This document shows, piece by piece, positions 35,054 through 49,324 of a stretch of 64,000 nt of DNA; within the stretch, counting starts at the first letter, position 1, and each line of letters starts with the position of its first letter. The DNA is from Rotaria socialis (lineage: Eukaryota > Rotifera > Eurotatoria > Philodinida > Philodinidae), in contig CAJNYU010000278.1 in the NCBI GenBank assembly GCA_905331475.1, forward strand, positions 1-64,000, written 5' to 3'. The notes beneath the pieces are model-generated. The model was not told where the DNA came from and did no database searches. It saw only the letters and a list, made by a program, of their open reading frames with translations. The position numbers and the translations under genes were made by a program.

Positions 35054-38000
35054 GACTTCATTTATAGTTGAACAAGGTTTCCAATTTGAGGATGCAATTA
35101 TTTAACGATTTCATGGCAGAAATGAACGACGATTGTCTGACCAAATAGACGAGCATTTTCAATTAAAACTATTGATGATTGAACAAAACCTTCGTATTGT
35201 GAATATCATTGTCATACCTTAGAGAGAAGAACGTTTTTCTTCTTCATCTATTCATAATTATTTCGAGTAACAAAAACTAGACAGCAATAAATCAACAGGC
35301 TAAAATTGATTAAATATTACGGAAAATAAAAGACAATGCTTCTTCCTTTGTTTTCTTCTCCTATTCAATCGATGTTGGTTTTTGTACTTATATTTAATCA
35401 AACACGGAAATTCGTACATAGAAAATGTTCTAATGAAGTCTCTTGACGCAATATTATTCGATGTAGCGATGTTGCGTCATCAATTTTTTTCTTTCTTCCT
35501 TTCAATTGATGAATTTAGTCTTCACGCTTTTCTTTATTTTGATTTTTAAAACTGTATACAAATAATACTTGACATCAATTTTCAACAAATATGTTTTGTT
35601 TTCTAACGACGGAGAAAAGCTGTCGGAAAAGATTTCTATAAAAGAAAGCTAATAAAGAACAATTCAATAGGCCATCAATAGGTCTCAAGAACACACATCA
35701 ACGTAGTGGTTTTTCTTTCTTGTCTGAGAACCGCCAATCATTACTTTAACTGTTACCATTATGAACCACACAGTACGATTTTTTAAAATTTTTTTTTTGT
35801 ATCAATCACTAAAAATAAGTTTTATTACTGAATAAACGATTCGACAAAGAAAAGTGTTCACCACTTCTGTTTCTTTTCTATTTACGTCTTCGACAAAATC
35901 ATATTTCACAGTACGATCCTTAATCAGTGTTTGATTGTCTTCTATATTATTATACGTCTTCAAGAAATGAAATGATTGTTATTATGAGAGTACTTCTTAC
36001 AAACAAAAACTTATTTATCCGCTAACCCTAATATCATTGTCAATTGATTCTTGTAACCTCGGGTTATCGTCGTTATTTTTTAATAGTATATAACCTGTTG
36101 CCATTGATTTTATATTCATTCTATCATAAAAGCAAAATAATCATCATTGTTTAAGATGAGAAACCCGTGTTTTCTTTCTGTCTTTCTTTTTGTTGCTTTT
36201 ACCTATTCTATTCTACACGTATGATGATCATGAGAAGAAGAAAATGTCCGTATAATTAACTCTGTATGCCATAGCATTCACAATGTGTGTACATGAACGA
36301 GCACGAAGAACACATAGAGTTAATTTTTAATCGGAAACCAAACGAAGAATATTAGGTGTGTATGATGTGATTCAGACATGAAATAGATCTCGATTACTGC
36401 AAAAAGAGATGGAGAGAGACAGCGAGCACAAGGAAATATACGTGTAATCAGAGTTTTGTGTTTCTTTTTTTTTTCTTCCTCTCTAGATACCTGTTCAAGG
36501 CTCAAATAAACTTATATAATAATAATAATCATGATGGTGATGCGACGAAGTAAAGTAAGTGAAGCGTTCTATGCCAAGGTTGACCAAAACTAGAATTTCA
36601 AGTATTTCTTTCTTTCTAAATACTTTTCTTTCTAATTACAAAAACTAATCGTCTACTGAAACAAAACGTTATGAAACGCAATTTTTCTTTTCTCTCTTAG
36701 CGTATATGTTTGTTTCATGTCTTTTTGTCAAATGATTCGAGCAAAGTCAAGAATTTCAATAATCTCCCATTTTACTGTTCATTCATACGGTACTCAACAT
36801 AGACAGATGTGTTTACTTCTTGCATGTCATTTGTCTTTATTAACAAGCACGCGACCGCTAACGATTTGTTTGCTTACTATTCCGTACTCAAATGTTCAAT
36901 GGAAATCGACTGAAATAAACAATAAATAGGTACTTGTTATAAAATATGAATTTTGTATTTGTCCAATTAGTGAGCTTATTTTTCCAATAGATATATCTAT
37001 CAAGAGGAAACAAGTGTAAACGCTTTTCTGTTCTTTTTTTTTAATCAGAGTAACAGGTTTCCGATTAGTTGAATAAACAATTACAATAGAGAAAATTCAC
37101 CGATTCAATAATCGAGATTTTTATCTTTATTGACAATATACGTGTATATAGAAGAAGAAAAAACTAGATGGAAATGAAATCAAAAAGAGGATACTCGACG
37201 TTTAATTAAAATGCTAAGTACTCTATGGATAGAAAATTGAATTTGTCTACATTGATCAGGAAAAAAGAAAAACGATCATCTATGAGGTAAATCGATTAGT
37301 CATTTCCCGGAAAAAAAATCTTTTTTGTCGTTCTCTTTTATCAGCTTGTCAAGCACCTGTCTGAAGATGACCTCATTTATTCTATTGCTTATTTGCTTTG
37401 CCTCTTTTTTTGTTTTATCCCTAGCCGATGACTAGTCGCAATGAACGTGCTTATTCAGATCATCGGCTATTGTCTCACAATGATTTATTCCCTTAGGAAA
37501 AGGAGAACGAGGGACGGAAGGAGGGAGGACGACGGACAGAGAGCAGGAGAACACAAAAAAAAAGAAATAGAAGCAAAAGAAAATCTCTTGAGCATTCGCA
37601 TTGATCAAACTATTTGTACTTCAATCAATTGGCATTCTGTCTAATATAATTGTTTTTTTTTCGCAGGTAAGTGATATAGGTCTTAGAAAGAATTGATTAC
37701 AGTAGGTTTCATATTTCCTATCGCTTAGTATTATTGATGACGATAATAAGTTTCGTAATCTTTCGAGAAAAAAAGCGACACGTTCTATGAGCAACATATA
37801 CTTCGTTTAGAAAAAAGAAAGATATTATAGGAATCTCATGATTTAATTAAGATTAGAATTTTCTTAAGTATTTCTTGTTCGATTTATGTTATGCATAATC
37901 CAAGTGCGCACATATATGTATCGAGCGATAATTGTTTTCTCACACGCAAGACAAGTCGTCTCAATTTGCTCTTTTCCCCCCGCTGTGTTGGAATGATTTA

Positions 38001-38357
38001 TCTAACTATTGTTATCGACAAGCAGACGAATGGTAACAGATTAGCATCACTGCTACTGCTCAGTTGTCGATTTATTATTATTCACCTTTCGATCTGTTTC
38101 TGGATTCAATCTGACAAATTGATGATTAGAATACTATCGATGATCCTGAACAGACATCATCAGTTACTGTACGATAAGAAAACAGCCGAGATCGATATGC
38201 TTGTGTTAGTAGCGTTCAAGAGAAGAAATAGTGAAGAATACATCATTTGATAATGTAACTTGACAACAATGATGAGTTCACTGCCGGGGGAGACGAAAAG
38301 ACAGCACACTAAAGGGAATTAGTCAATCATTCGATTAATCGTTTCTAGTGTATTTAT

Positions 38358-38374
38358 ATATATATATATATATA
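38358..38374. repeat. (TA)n microsatellite
   Basis: A simple TA run. Confidence 0.85.
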
Positions 38375-38931
38375 AAGAATGAACATGAATGGACAGCCGA
38401 TAAAAATTGCTTCACGCGTCAGAGGTGATTATTATGTGTTTTGTTCTAGAACCAAACTATCATCTTCATATGTACAACATGTGGATGATTAGTAGCAAAG
38501 CTAAAGAAAGACCATTGATATTTTATATCTATTGATTGTTCCTCTTTTTTCTTTTGTTGTCTGTCTGACCCTCCTCTCATCATTTTGAGGCATAAAGTGT
38601 ATGTATCTTCTTTTGTCCCATTCTAACACGTTCATTTACTAAGCGACTCCTGCTGCGTTTTCTCTATCTTCACAAAACATAAAAGGCGCTAATGCAAAAC
38701 TAACAAAAATAATCACCTATAGCGTTCTATGTTGTATTTTTAATTCAACTAAAATATACAGGCAAGTTTATTAAACAGAGAATTTTATTTTAATTGTCGC
38801 ATCGATAATGTTTTAACAGGCATAAGAAATGAAGATAATAATAACATCAAAAGATACATTTTTTTGTGTCTTATTTTAGATAATTATTTCGAGTAATAGA
38901 ACGACGACTATGCTGGTATCATTGTCGTCAC

Positions 38932-41900
38932 ATGTATACAATTGAATATCACCAACTATTTATTTTCATTTTCTTATTATTTTTTTATAAAATAAATATG
39001 ATTAATAGTATCAATGATGATAATCATCGTTTTGAAATAATTCAACGTTTTGAACATGATGATGTTAATTTTCAATGTGATTTAATGGATGTCGCTTGGT
39101 GGAAGAGGCCAAATTTATTAGCAACGAGATTTAATGTTATTCTACCAAGGTTTCGTTCAAAAGTATCTTTAAAACTAACGAATGATAATGAAAATTTACA
39201 AACTTTAACTATTCGCGAATTACGATCGAATGATTCGGGCGTTTATGAATGTGAAACACTTGGAGCTATTCGACAATTCAGTTTAATCGTTATGGGTAAG
39301 TTTCCTCTATTTTCATTCGTAATAATATTTATATCACTTGAAATTCTCTGCCAAGTGAAATACCGATAGTAATACGAGAGAAGGGAAAAAACGATAGATT
39401 ATAAATATTTTCTCATAGCAACGAAAAATGACCCACATAGGACTGAGGCATTTTTTAAATAGTTCGTCATAAAGAGTTAACAAAATGAATTTAAAAAATC
39501 TTCGATTAGATCTATGGTCACATTTCGCTATTTACAACTATCGTATTCAAAGTGGAATATAAAACGCCTTAATTACAACAATATCTTAAACTAGGCCTTA
39601 AGATTGAGTTTGTCAACTAAGGCCCGCGTTTGAACAAACAAAATCAATAGTTTGGCACATAGCGAATCCATTCAGGCTTTTGTTTTCGTTGACTATACTC
39701 GTAGTTCAATCAATGCTAAGAAAAATAAAATGAAGTCTCTGCCTGGTCGGATTATATAGAGTTCTATTGATTTTTAGTAAAAGTATTTTTTTAAGGGGGA
39801 TAGATTTTTAAATATTTTTGTCTGGTATAATCATGACGAATAGAATTCTCATCCATCAGTCTTTGCTTATGATTAATCAGCGATTTTTTATGCAGTAAAT
39901 TTCATTGTATCCTGAAATTTTTGAGGAGGTTTACAAAAACGTTTGTTCAATCTATGCTTTTTTGCTCGAAAAATGACTTCAATAAACGCCTATTTGTGAG
40001 ACAATACAGTCATAAATAGTGATGAACTTATGTGCTTACTTCTTGACTTCGAATTATAGAGTAATCTTTATTGAAAAACTCAAAAAATTGCTATATTGAT
40101 TAAGTAACATGGGTGTACTATACGGCTTTTCAACTTTTGTTTTAAGGGAATCTTCCATAAAAGTAACTTTATTCTTTGCCATACATTTTTAATAGTGAAT
40201 GAATAATAAATATAATAAATACTATTTCCTACTTTTCTCTTAGAAATTCTTATAATAACATTCTATAAGCTTCAACGGCGAAAGCTCAACATCTTACCGT
40301 AGTGTAGATTATGATTTTGTTTCTTCATTAAGTTCAATGAAATCTATTTTTCATCTCCGGATGCAGTCAAGAGTCTTTTACATAGTTATTTTTATCAATA
40401 AAAAGACTCTGGACTGAACCCGAAGATATATAGTTAACTAATGCCATGACTTGCTCTTTTTTCTAATATCTTTATATAAGTTCCGTATACGTTCTTCTCT
40501 ATGGATTTCTGAAGCGACAAGTTAATCAAATAAACAAATTAATTTGACATCCGGACATACCATTTTGTTGATTTCGATCAATATGTCAGATTCGTAGAGT
40601 AGCGAATTTAGAGTGCTTTTGTGTTTAATATTATTACTATTGTTGTTGTCAACAAATTAAACCAAGACGTGAGTCATTCTAACAATAGAATGTCGAGTTC
40701 CATCATTTTTTGTTTATTCTTTTCACATGTGTAAACGAAATTATTTTTATTAGGTAATTGTTAAAATTTTATTCTAAAATTAACTCAACATCATTTCATC
40801 AGTCATAGATTTTTTCACATATCTTATTTAATATATTTATATATATATATATATATATATACAAACAATTCTTGTTCATATTAAAAATGTGCAACTGTAT
40901 ATATGTGATTAATATAAAAAATGTTCGGTAAAAGGATGCATGCTGGTTCAGATATAAGAAGAAGTGTTAGGCAACTGAAGTCATTTACATCAATATGATG
41001 GTAATAGAATGGGAAGGATGCGTGTTATACACTTTTCGGAAATAATTTCCGATTATTTTTCTTAACATATACGCATGTCTTTATGATTGATAGCACATTA
41101 AGATAAATATACACCATGTTACATAAAGTGTTTGTGTGTGCGATTTTTGTACATGTCTAAGTTTCAGATTTGTTAAATTAATATCAATCGATATAATTTG
41201 ACTATTGTTATTATTGATTCATTAAATGAAATTGTATTTGCATAAATTCTTTTTGTTTCTTCACTCCCTTTGTCTATCGTTTGCTTCATTGCTCATTTAT
41301 GTTAAATAATAGGATATGTCGGATTCACTATAGAATTTAATCATTGCTCATATTCACTCTGATTCTTTTCACACCAGACGAATCCTATAGAACGATTACA
41401 ACCGTATGTCCCAATAGATAATAATGAATGATGAATATGAATCTTCAGTCTTGCAACTATTGCGAACGTATGATTGTTTCCGGGCGTCTGGTTTCAGATA
41501 CTCCGCTCTCCCCTCTCTATATAAGTATGCATCTAGTCATTTCCTTTCTCTCACTTTCACTTTACGTACTAGTATTGTACTAATCAATTAATAGTAGCTA
41601 TCGTTTTTATTCATTTTTTTTCTCTCCCTCTGTCCGCTTTTGTTTCTTTGGCATTCAATACATAGATCATAATCCTATATTTCCATTTGTTAAATTTCTC
41701 TCCTATTGCTCATTATATATGTTATTCTATGGTATAGAGTAGATTCGTACTCGATTAGATACAAAATATCATTTTTTTCTCACACAGTTTTTCATTATTT
41801 ATTAATTATAATACTTTCATAGATATTTCCTAATCGAAATATATTTTCTTTTTTCCACTCTCCTTTAGTTCGACTCACAACTGTTGAAATTGGTGCTCAA

Positions 41901-44900
41901 TTAATATCATCACACGATTCAATAAATGATTATATATCAAATCAAACTGATCATAATCTCTTACATCAATCATTGAGATCACATAATGGATCTATACACT
42001 TACGCGAACATCAATTAATACGCCTTACATGTGTTGTCTCACGAGCTCTACCAGCTGCAATTCTTCATTTTCCGTTTGACATTGATTATCATATTGAAAG
42101 AAATTCTACAGTAGAAAACGACGATAATACATATCGAACAATACTTGTTTTAATTCTTCGTATTAATCGATATTATCATAAACGTATATTTCATTGTGAA
42201 GCAACTCAATCATTAAATAATGATAATGACACTCAATATGAACAACATCGCGTTCTTTCCAATATTCTTCAAATGGATGTTGCTTGTAAGTGTGAAATTT
42301 GATATGCCGATTAGTTTCATTAAAATTTCAATTAAAAGTCAAAGAAAATAATTTCTATATCTCTAAGGGTGTCATCATTAATTTTATACAACGCTCTGTC
42401 TTTCGTTTTAATTCTATTTTACTTGTCAGGACCATTGACCGATCCCTTGTCTCATTCAATTTGATCAACACTCTTCTTCTTCTTCCTTCCTTTACATCGC
42501 TATTCATTTTTCGCTTGGCTGCCTTCGTATATATTCATATGATGATGGCACAACACACACATAGAATACAAGTGTATGGAAGACGAAGAGAAAGTATAAC
42601 TTGAGGGCAACTAGCTGCTTTCTGAAAAGAACATTGTATATAAAAAAAGAACGTAATGTGCTCTTATCAAATAAACTATAGGCTTATTTTTCTACTAAGT
42701 ATTACTTGTTGATAATAAACAGAGTTAAATTATGGTATTTTTATCTGTAAAAGTCAACGAATTGTAGTTAGCAGATGTTGAGTGAAGAGATTCTTCTTTC
42801 TCCATGTATCTGCTGACGGCGGCCAATTTTGTGACCAATTAAGACTGACATGTTATTAATCAACAACAGTCTTCACAAGATTTCTTCCTTTCTCTTTGAT
42901 ATGGACGCAGCTTCGGTTATTAGCTAGTATATGAATGTGTACGACTACATCTTTGAACTATCTATTACTAGTAGGAAAAAGAAAAGTTATGCGATGAGTT
43001 CTCTTCATAGTTTCTTTTCTTGCCACCAGTGTGTATGATGAGAAGAAAGAGGAAGGGCACGATATTCTCTTTTCTTTTCTCAATCCAGTCTATTATTTAT
43101 AACAGTTTCTATTAATAATACTTTCTTGTTCCTACTTAAACAGTTTTACGATATTCATCCATGTAAGTAGGCTTTTTAGTTTTATGCGATAAGTTTGATT
43201 ATTTTCTTTTTTCTTTTTGGAAACAATCAACTAGAGAACGGTTGTAAAAGGGCAAACAACGAATTATCATGTCTCGTATTGTTTCTCTGCTTGATTGCTG
43301 ACATTTAAAGAGAGAATATCTCTCTCCCTATATGTGTATATAAGGTTAAGTAGCTGAAACAATGTCAGTTGTTTTGTTTGCTCTCTATGTGGAAATTGAA
43401 TGTCTTAGTGAGAGAAGTGCATCTCGTCGGTTAGAATACTTCTTTGGTAGAAACAAAAATGCTATTTTACAAATCCGGTGTTGAACTAGGATAAAAGAAC
43501 ATCATATAATATTTACGATCGGTTAAATATCAACAAAGTTCTGTTTCTTAATTGTCTTGCACATGCATTTTTTTCTGACGGATATCATTCATCCGTATGG
43601 TACTATATCAACAAATAAATCTATTATCATAATAGAGAAAAAAAATAACTCGATTACTTTGTATATGAATAGTATTATTACTCGTTCTTTTTCTTTTGTT
43701 ACATTCTAGACAGTCCAATATGTTCTCGTAAGACCACAACTTTGCCGGAATTTTTAACAGGTATCCGTCGTCCAATCAATATAACATGTCATATGAACAA
43801 TGGCAATCCTGCAAAAATAAATTTCACTTGGCATCTACCAAATGGACATAAACGTTTCGGAAATTATTTAAATAAAACATCAAATTATATTACAATAAAA
43901 GCAACTAATATTACTGACTTTGGCCAAATTACTTGTCGAGCACAAAACGAATTAGGTCTATTTGGGGAATGTCATTTTAATATGGTTTTAGGAGGTCAGT
44001 TAACTATTTCTTCGTACTCGATTATTTACTCTATTTATAAACATACGATTAATCATAAGAAAGTTTTTTTTTCCCCAACAAATGACATTGTTGTTGGCAT
44101 AATGAGATTCCAATGGGAAAATTCAAATAATGAATTAGCTTTTGTCGATCAACGAGTTGAGCTAAACGAAAAACAAATTTGTTTAATTAGGCGTACTCTA
44201 TGAGCGATAGTTGTTAGTACATTTTAGTAGTAGAAGTGCATGAGATCTACTACGTCCTGGTTGGCACCACGACTCAATGTTTTTGTTCTATTTAAGGTGT
44301 ACCCGATCCAATAGAATCATGTCATTATACATATTTAAATACAACACTAACTGTAAATTGTATGGCTGGATTTCATCAAGGTGATGAAGACTTTTTCTGT
44401 TATATGTATAAGCGACAACAAGATGGTTCTTATTCGGAACATGCTCGTTTGAAAGGTTTGTTTAATGGCAAATGTTTACTTATTATAATTATGTTTTTGT
44501 GTTAGGCAATTGTGCATTTATTCTTCCTGATCTTAAACCTGAATTTCATCATGATTTTCGTGTATTTACAAAAAATAAATTTGGAGAAAATTTCGATCGA
44601 AGTTATTCCATTCAAGTTGGAAAATTGAAACGTATGTGTTTCTGTTTTAAATAAACAAAATAGTCATACAATGCATTCGTTTAGCTGAATCATTTGCAGA
44701 GAAAACTGGCATTCATTGGCCTTTTACGGTTTTATTTATTATCGGCGCATGTCTTGCTTCAATAGTTCTAGTTTGTTGTTCCTGTTATAGAATACGTAAA
44801 GCAATGAATTTTAAACGAAAAGCTGAAGAAAATTTTGACAGTAAATTTTATCCTTTGAAAACTAATAATTAAATCTAAATCTAGTGTGTTTAGATCTAAC

Positions 44901-46216
44901 ATATCGAAATCATAGTTCGCATCATTCGTATCACAATGCCAATGGTAATGATTGTTTAGGTAATTATTTTCACTGAAGAATTTTCTATTAAGTACCTAAT
45001 CAATGGGAGCGTCAATTCCGTTCCAGGGACCCATAGTAATCTATTGACAAAAGAGACCATAAAAAGTTTTATGAAGTACGCATTTTGTTTCAAACTGAAT
45101 AAAAACGAATTAAAAATGTGTTCCGTTCCGTTCTGTAAGAGAGGAGAACCTTGACACTCTTACTAATTAGAATGACATCTGAAGGACCGTAAGCATGTCT
45201 AATTGAGTATTCTGTAAGACTGAAGGTTTCAACCGAATTACATTTTTTCCTTGAAATGGAAATTCTAATTTTGTTTTTGATAATGAAGAGACTAAAAATA
45301 GAATCATCCATCCGCTACGGAAATACAAGCGAAAGTTATGCTTCGTCGGCTCTTATTTTCCCGAGATTTATGAGTTAGCATGCCAAGTTAAAGAGTATAC
45401 AATGGCAAAGAAATAAAAAGTAATTGTGAAAAAACGTTCCCGCATTAAAATTGTTTAGCTACTTATCATGATGCTTTTTTAATAGGCAAAATTTGAATAT
45501 CAATTTTTGTAATTCTAGTACACGTCAAACAGAATGGCAATGGAATAACCTATCCTGTACGTCCCTATCGTTCAAAAGATTATTTAATATCTGCTGGATC
45601 ATCCGAATTACATCGTAACAATACTCCCTTTAAGCCTATATGTCCATCTGACGATGAAACACCATCAAATTGTCGAAGCACATTCAAAGAAACTGATCTT
45701 GATCATATACTTGATCCATCGAATGAACGACCCGATGGAACAATGTCAAATACGAAAACTCTATTAATAAATCGAAACCGAACTATATTTACTCCGTATG
45801 ATTCTAAAAAAGAATCAAATTATGACTCCAATCACTTTCCCGTTGTAATGCAACGTCGTTCAAGTTTTCAGGCAGCAACGAAATTGAATAGTTTAGATTT
45901 TTCTACCACGCCAGAATCATTTTACTTTTTTGATAAACAATTAATAAAACCAAGTCAACGTGATCATTATTCACCAGAACGTGAACATTATCGCGAAAAA
46001 CGTCGTGACCATTCAACATATACAAAAGTCGATTTTAAACAAAAAAATAGTCTCGTTTTCGAAAATCAAATGATCAAAGATGAAAACTCAACTAAGGATC
46101 AAAATTGGTCGGAAATGAAAGCTGTTAATGAATATAATCGAGAAATTTCGAAAGATGATAAAAATTTTATTTTAAGTAATGATGATCGCTATCGTGATGA
46201 CGGTATTTTTGTGTAA
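38932..46216 (+). CDS. immunoglobulin-superfamily single-pass receptor
   Basis: Eight exons: 38932-39295, 41869-42285, 43710-43994, 44297-44455, 44506-44631, 44685-44840, 44885-44944 and 45519-46216. They give 754 residues with all phases consistent. A signal peptide lies in the first 25 residues. Three Ig-like domains follow, each with a Cys pair: FQCDL...YECET, LTCVV...FHCEA and ITCHM...ITCRA (DFGQITCRAQNELG is a typical Ig F-strand). Exons 4-5 encode an FN3-like region. A membrane segment, about residues 462-483, ends VLVCCSCYR. The tail of about 270 residues is polar, rich in Asp/Ser/Lys and probably disordered. It is probably an adhesion or guidance receptor. Introns 1 (2.6 kb) and 2 (1.4 kb) are far longer than usual here and may hold regulatory DNA. 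The exact orthologue is unknown. Confidence 0.8.
40842..40860. repeat. (TA)n microsatellite in Ig-receptor intron 1
   Basis: A simple TA run inside the long first intron. Confidence 0.85.
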
Positions 46217-47677
46217 TCTATTCGATTTGTTTTTTTTTTCTAAATCATATTTGTATAAACAGAAGAATAACTTCGTATGTTTTTTTTTAATTACATGTTG
46301 TTTGTTTGTTTTGAGAATTTTTATAAATGCATCCAAGCCGAATAACGATGAAACAGTTATTCATTTATCTATGACATCTTTAATGATGTGCGAATGCATA
46401 CTGACAAGTATGAGCATTTAGGAACTGTGTGTAAATCAATAAATTCATCGGGAAGGAACCTCAGCCATTTGCAGTTAATAATGGAGGAGGTTGAAGTATC
46501 TTTTCAAGTGAAACCAAGTCTTTTTATAAAGAAAAATCTAACCTCCTGTAGGCAATCGAATGATTATGATGAATTTCGTTTTCTTTTTTGTTGAAAAGGT
46601 TAAAGTGAATGTAGAGTTTTACATTGCATGCGATGTTCTTTTATTGGCCTAAACAAATCGATAGAAACGGTTCACTCATACACATATGAAAAACATTCGA
46701 TGTTTAATTTATGTATATTAAATTCAAATTTCGTTCGTAAGCAAACAAGAGACTTGACCAATATTAAACTATTTTTCAGCTGAATGTATAGATTCTTTTT
46801 CTTTAATTTTTCATCAACATTCGAACGAAATGAAGAAATATAAAATCCTTTACATTTTTGTGCAATACATAGAAAAAGCTGTTTCTATGTCATTTAATCT
46901 TCTCAAATTGACACACTTTGTGGTGTGTAAGGTTTTCTACTGTGTCTATGGCATGATTTCCTAGGGCTGAGAATATACAACGCCTTCGTTATGTATTCCA
47001 CTTCAACACTAAAAAAAAGAACTAAATTTTCAAGGACACTCATCATATATAGTTACCAACTTGTGATGACAACGTCATTTTGTTGTTGTATTTAAGTGTC
47101 GGGATATAAGAAAACATAAACATCGATTGAAAAAAAAAAAGATTTCAATGCGGCAATTCATGTTTCATGATCCTTTTTTCTTTTCATACATCATATCATC
47201 AATCAATTTAAATTTTTTGTTCTGCCTACGACGAGAATAGAGAAGAAAAATTCTTCTTTTCCTTTGATTCCATCTAACAAAGCCTGACAAATTTGTACCT
47301 TTTTTCTCTGATTGATCGCTCAGCTATATTCGAATCATCGGTTTCAATCGAACCAGTTTGTTAAATGGAATCTCTCTGTGCTTTTTTCTCGTGTGTTTTT
47401 CTAAGCCATCCGAATCCCAAGAAGTAAAAATATAAACTATTTTCATTAATTTGTTTCTGTTTAGTTCTCACAGGAGCCGAACGAAAAAGAAAAGAAACAA
47501 AAAATAAATAAAATAACAGTACAATCGTTCTTGATAATTGTTTGAGAACAATTCAAACCATCTGATTTCACCTCTCTTTTTTCTTCTTCTCATTCGCGTA
47601 TAAATAAACGTAAATTGAACAAGCGCATTTTGCATTCGATCTCAATAGGAATTGCAAGTAGAAGAATTTAAAACACA
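46217..47677. other. intergenic stretch
   Basis: About 1.5 kb of AT-rich DNA following the Ig receptor. Short frames at 46179-46594 overlap or follow the receptor's 3' UTR and are not gene-like. No other feature is seen. Confidence 0.4.
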
Positions 47678-48285
47678 ATGAATCGTGCTCAGTGAGAAAT
47701 CAATGCATGGTTGACTGTTTAATTTGTATTCTTGTTTCTAATCTTCTTTAGTCAACACCAGCCACAACACGGTAATCATCCTGCAGTAATCAAACAGCAA
47801 TATGATTCACAAAACGTATGGGAATTTGAAAATAAATGGGAAGCAGGACTATGTGGTTGTAAACCAATGAGTCGATGTAAGGAGAGCATGCTTTTTTGGC
47901 TTGTCATTCGTACACATATTTATACTTAGGCTGTTTTTCATGCTGTTGTTTCTGTTGCATGGGCTGCAAATTAGCAAGTCGTTTAGGCGAAGCAGCCATT
48001 ATTGGTTGTTTTCCATGTACATTATGTTATCTACGAACGAAGTTACGAACAGCACGACGTATTGATGTTTGTTGATAAGAATTAAAAATCATATATATAC
48101 ATATGAAATTGTCATTTTAATTTTTTTTATAATTTAAGGGCTTCTGTTGCGGCGATTTGTGCTCAGCTTGCGTTTGTGGTCCATGTGCAGCAACACAAAT
48201 TGCCTTTGAACTCGAACATCAAGGCTTGTGGGATGAAGAGCCAGCAAAAAAGAGTAAACCTGTGCGAAATGATCGTTATAATTAA
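47678..48285 (+). CDS. PLAC8-domain Cys-rich protein, copy 1
   Basis: Four exons: 47678-47691, 47752-47876, 47930-48066 and 48139-48285, giving 140 residues. The first exon encodes only MNRA plus two bases. The PLAC8 pattern is complete: WEAGLCGC, a Cys-dense run (CFSCCCFCCMGC), ASRLGEAAIIGCFPC, LRTKLR...RRIDG, and CGPCAATQIAFELEHQG. PLAC8/CNR-type proteins are small membrane-associated Cys-rich proteins tied to cell size, metal handling or calcium influx in other eukaryotes. The role here is unknown. A diverged copy follows 0.5 kb downstream on the same strand. Confidence 0.85.
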
Positions 48286-48773
48286 AGGAGAAGAGACAAA
48301 GAGAAGCAGCCGCTTTTGTCTTGTAATAGATCTTAAACTAATTTTATACGTTTTGGTTGTCAATGTAATCATTCTTTCGCTTTATCTTTACGTTGTTATA
48401 TGATTTTCTTCTTTTTTTTTTACTTTATTATTGTCATAGTGACGATATTATTTTGTTAATATCAAATAAGAGAAAGTCTTCGTACAACATAGATGAAATA
48501 AAGCAAGTTCACACAAACGATAAAAACTTTTTTTTTCGGCTTTTCTCTCTCCTATTAATTTGTTATTTAAGAGAAGTAATTAAACGATTTGCTTGCAAGT
48601 CTCTCTCTCTCTCTCTCTCTCCTTCCCTCCCTCCCTCCCTCCCTCCCCCATCTCCTAACAACAATTATTTATTGGCAAAACTCACTGTATCTTTATCGTC
48701 AATTTAAAGAAGTCGTATTCAAAGTTAACTAGACATTTGTATCGTCGCGATCAAGTTATCAACACATATAACT
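48286..48773. other. gap between PLAC8 copies with CT/CCCT tract
   Basis: Contains a (CT)n run followed by a (CCCT)n run at about 48601-48648. No gene is seen; open frames here are by-products of the repeats. Confidence 0.5.
48601..48648. repeat. (CT)n / (CCCT)n microsatellite
   Basis: A compound simple repeat. Confidence 0.9.
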
Positions 48774-49324
48774 ATGACAAAGTACAGTAGATTTCATTTC
48801 GTTTTTTTCCATTCATATTGTTATCAAATCTTTCAATATATAGCCAACCAGTTTCACGACAGCCTGCAACAACAAGCGATCTTTATCCCTATAAAGAAAG
48901 TTGGCAAAACACTCTTTTCGGCTCATTTAAACCTTGCCCGCGATGTACGTAATACGGTGATGATAATCAATCGATCCATACGATATTGTATTTTTTTTCT
49001 AGCGGCTTACGCATGTTTCTGTGCTCTGTGCTATGCGGCTCAATTAACTGATCGTGTCGGTGATCATACGCTGACATGCTGCCTCAATCCATGTTCGTTA
49101 ACAGCAGTGCGAACAAAAGTTCGAGCAACTTATAAGATTAAAGTAAGTGAACCATTACTTTCGATTTATTAATTTTTTTGTATATTGTTTAACACTGTTT
49201 TTCTTGTTAGGGAAGTTTAATAGAAGATTGTTGTGTATCAGCATGCTGTACGTGCCCTTGTTCTGCAATGCAAATCGAGCATGAACTCAATTATCGTGGT
49301 GTTCCTGAAAAACGCATAAAATAG
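48774..49324 (+). CDS. PLAC8-domain Cys-rich protein, copy 2
   Basis: Four exons: 48774-48781, 48844-48944, 49003-49142 and 49211-49324, giving 120 residues. As in copy 1, the first exon is tiny (8 nt) and introns fall at the same places in the domain. Motifs are SWQNTLFGSFKPC, ACFCALCYAAQL, TCCLNPC, VRTKVRATYKIKG, DCCVSACCTCPCSAMQIEHEL. The shared exon plan shows a tandem duplication, while low identity shows it is old. The very short first exon was chosen because its phase and donor (GTACAG) fit; it is the least certain part. Confidence 0.8.

Larger units (their letters stand above)
34318..38931. other. large gene-poor, microsatellite-rich stretch
   Basis: About 4.6 kb with no credible gene. 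It contains a (TTC)n run at 35015-35053, many T- and CT-rich tracts and a (TA)n run at 38358-38374. A 119-codon frame at 37891-38250 lacks family features, splice sites and coding-like composition. It may contain regulatory DNA of the Ig receptor gene. Confidence 0.45.

Noticed and set aside
37891..38250. 119-codon plus-strand frame
   Set aside because: No domain, odd composition, no introns or conserved motif; probably chance in a desert.
48601..48648. CT/CCCT tract as possible CRISPR or satellite array
   Set aside because: A simple microsatellite without spacers; no CRISPR is expected or seen in this eukaryotic sequence.
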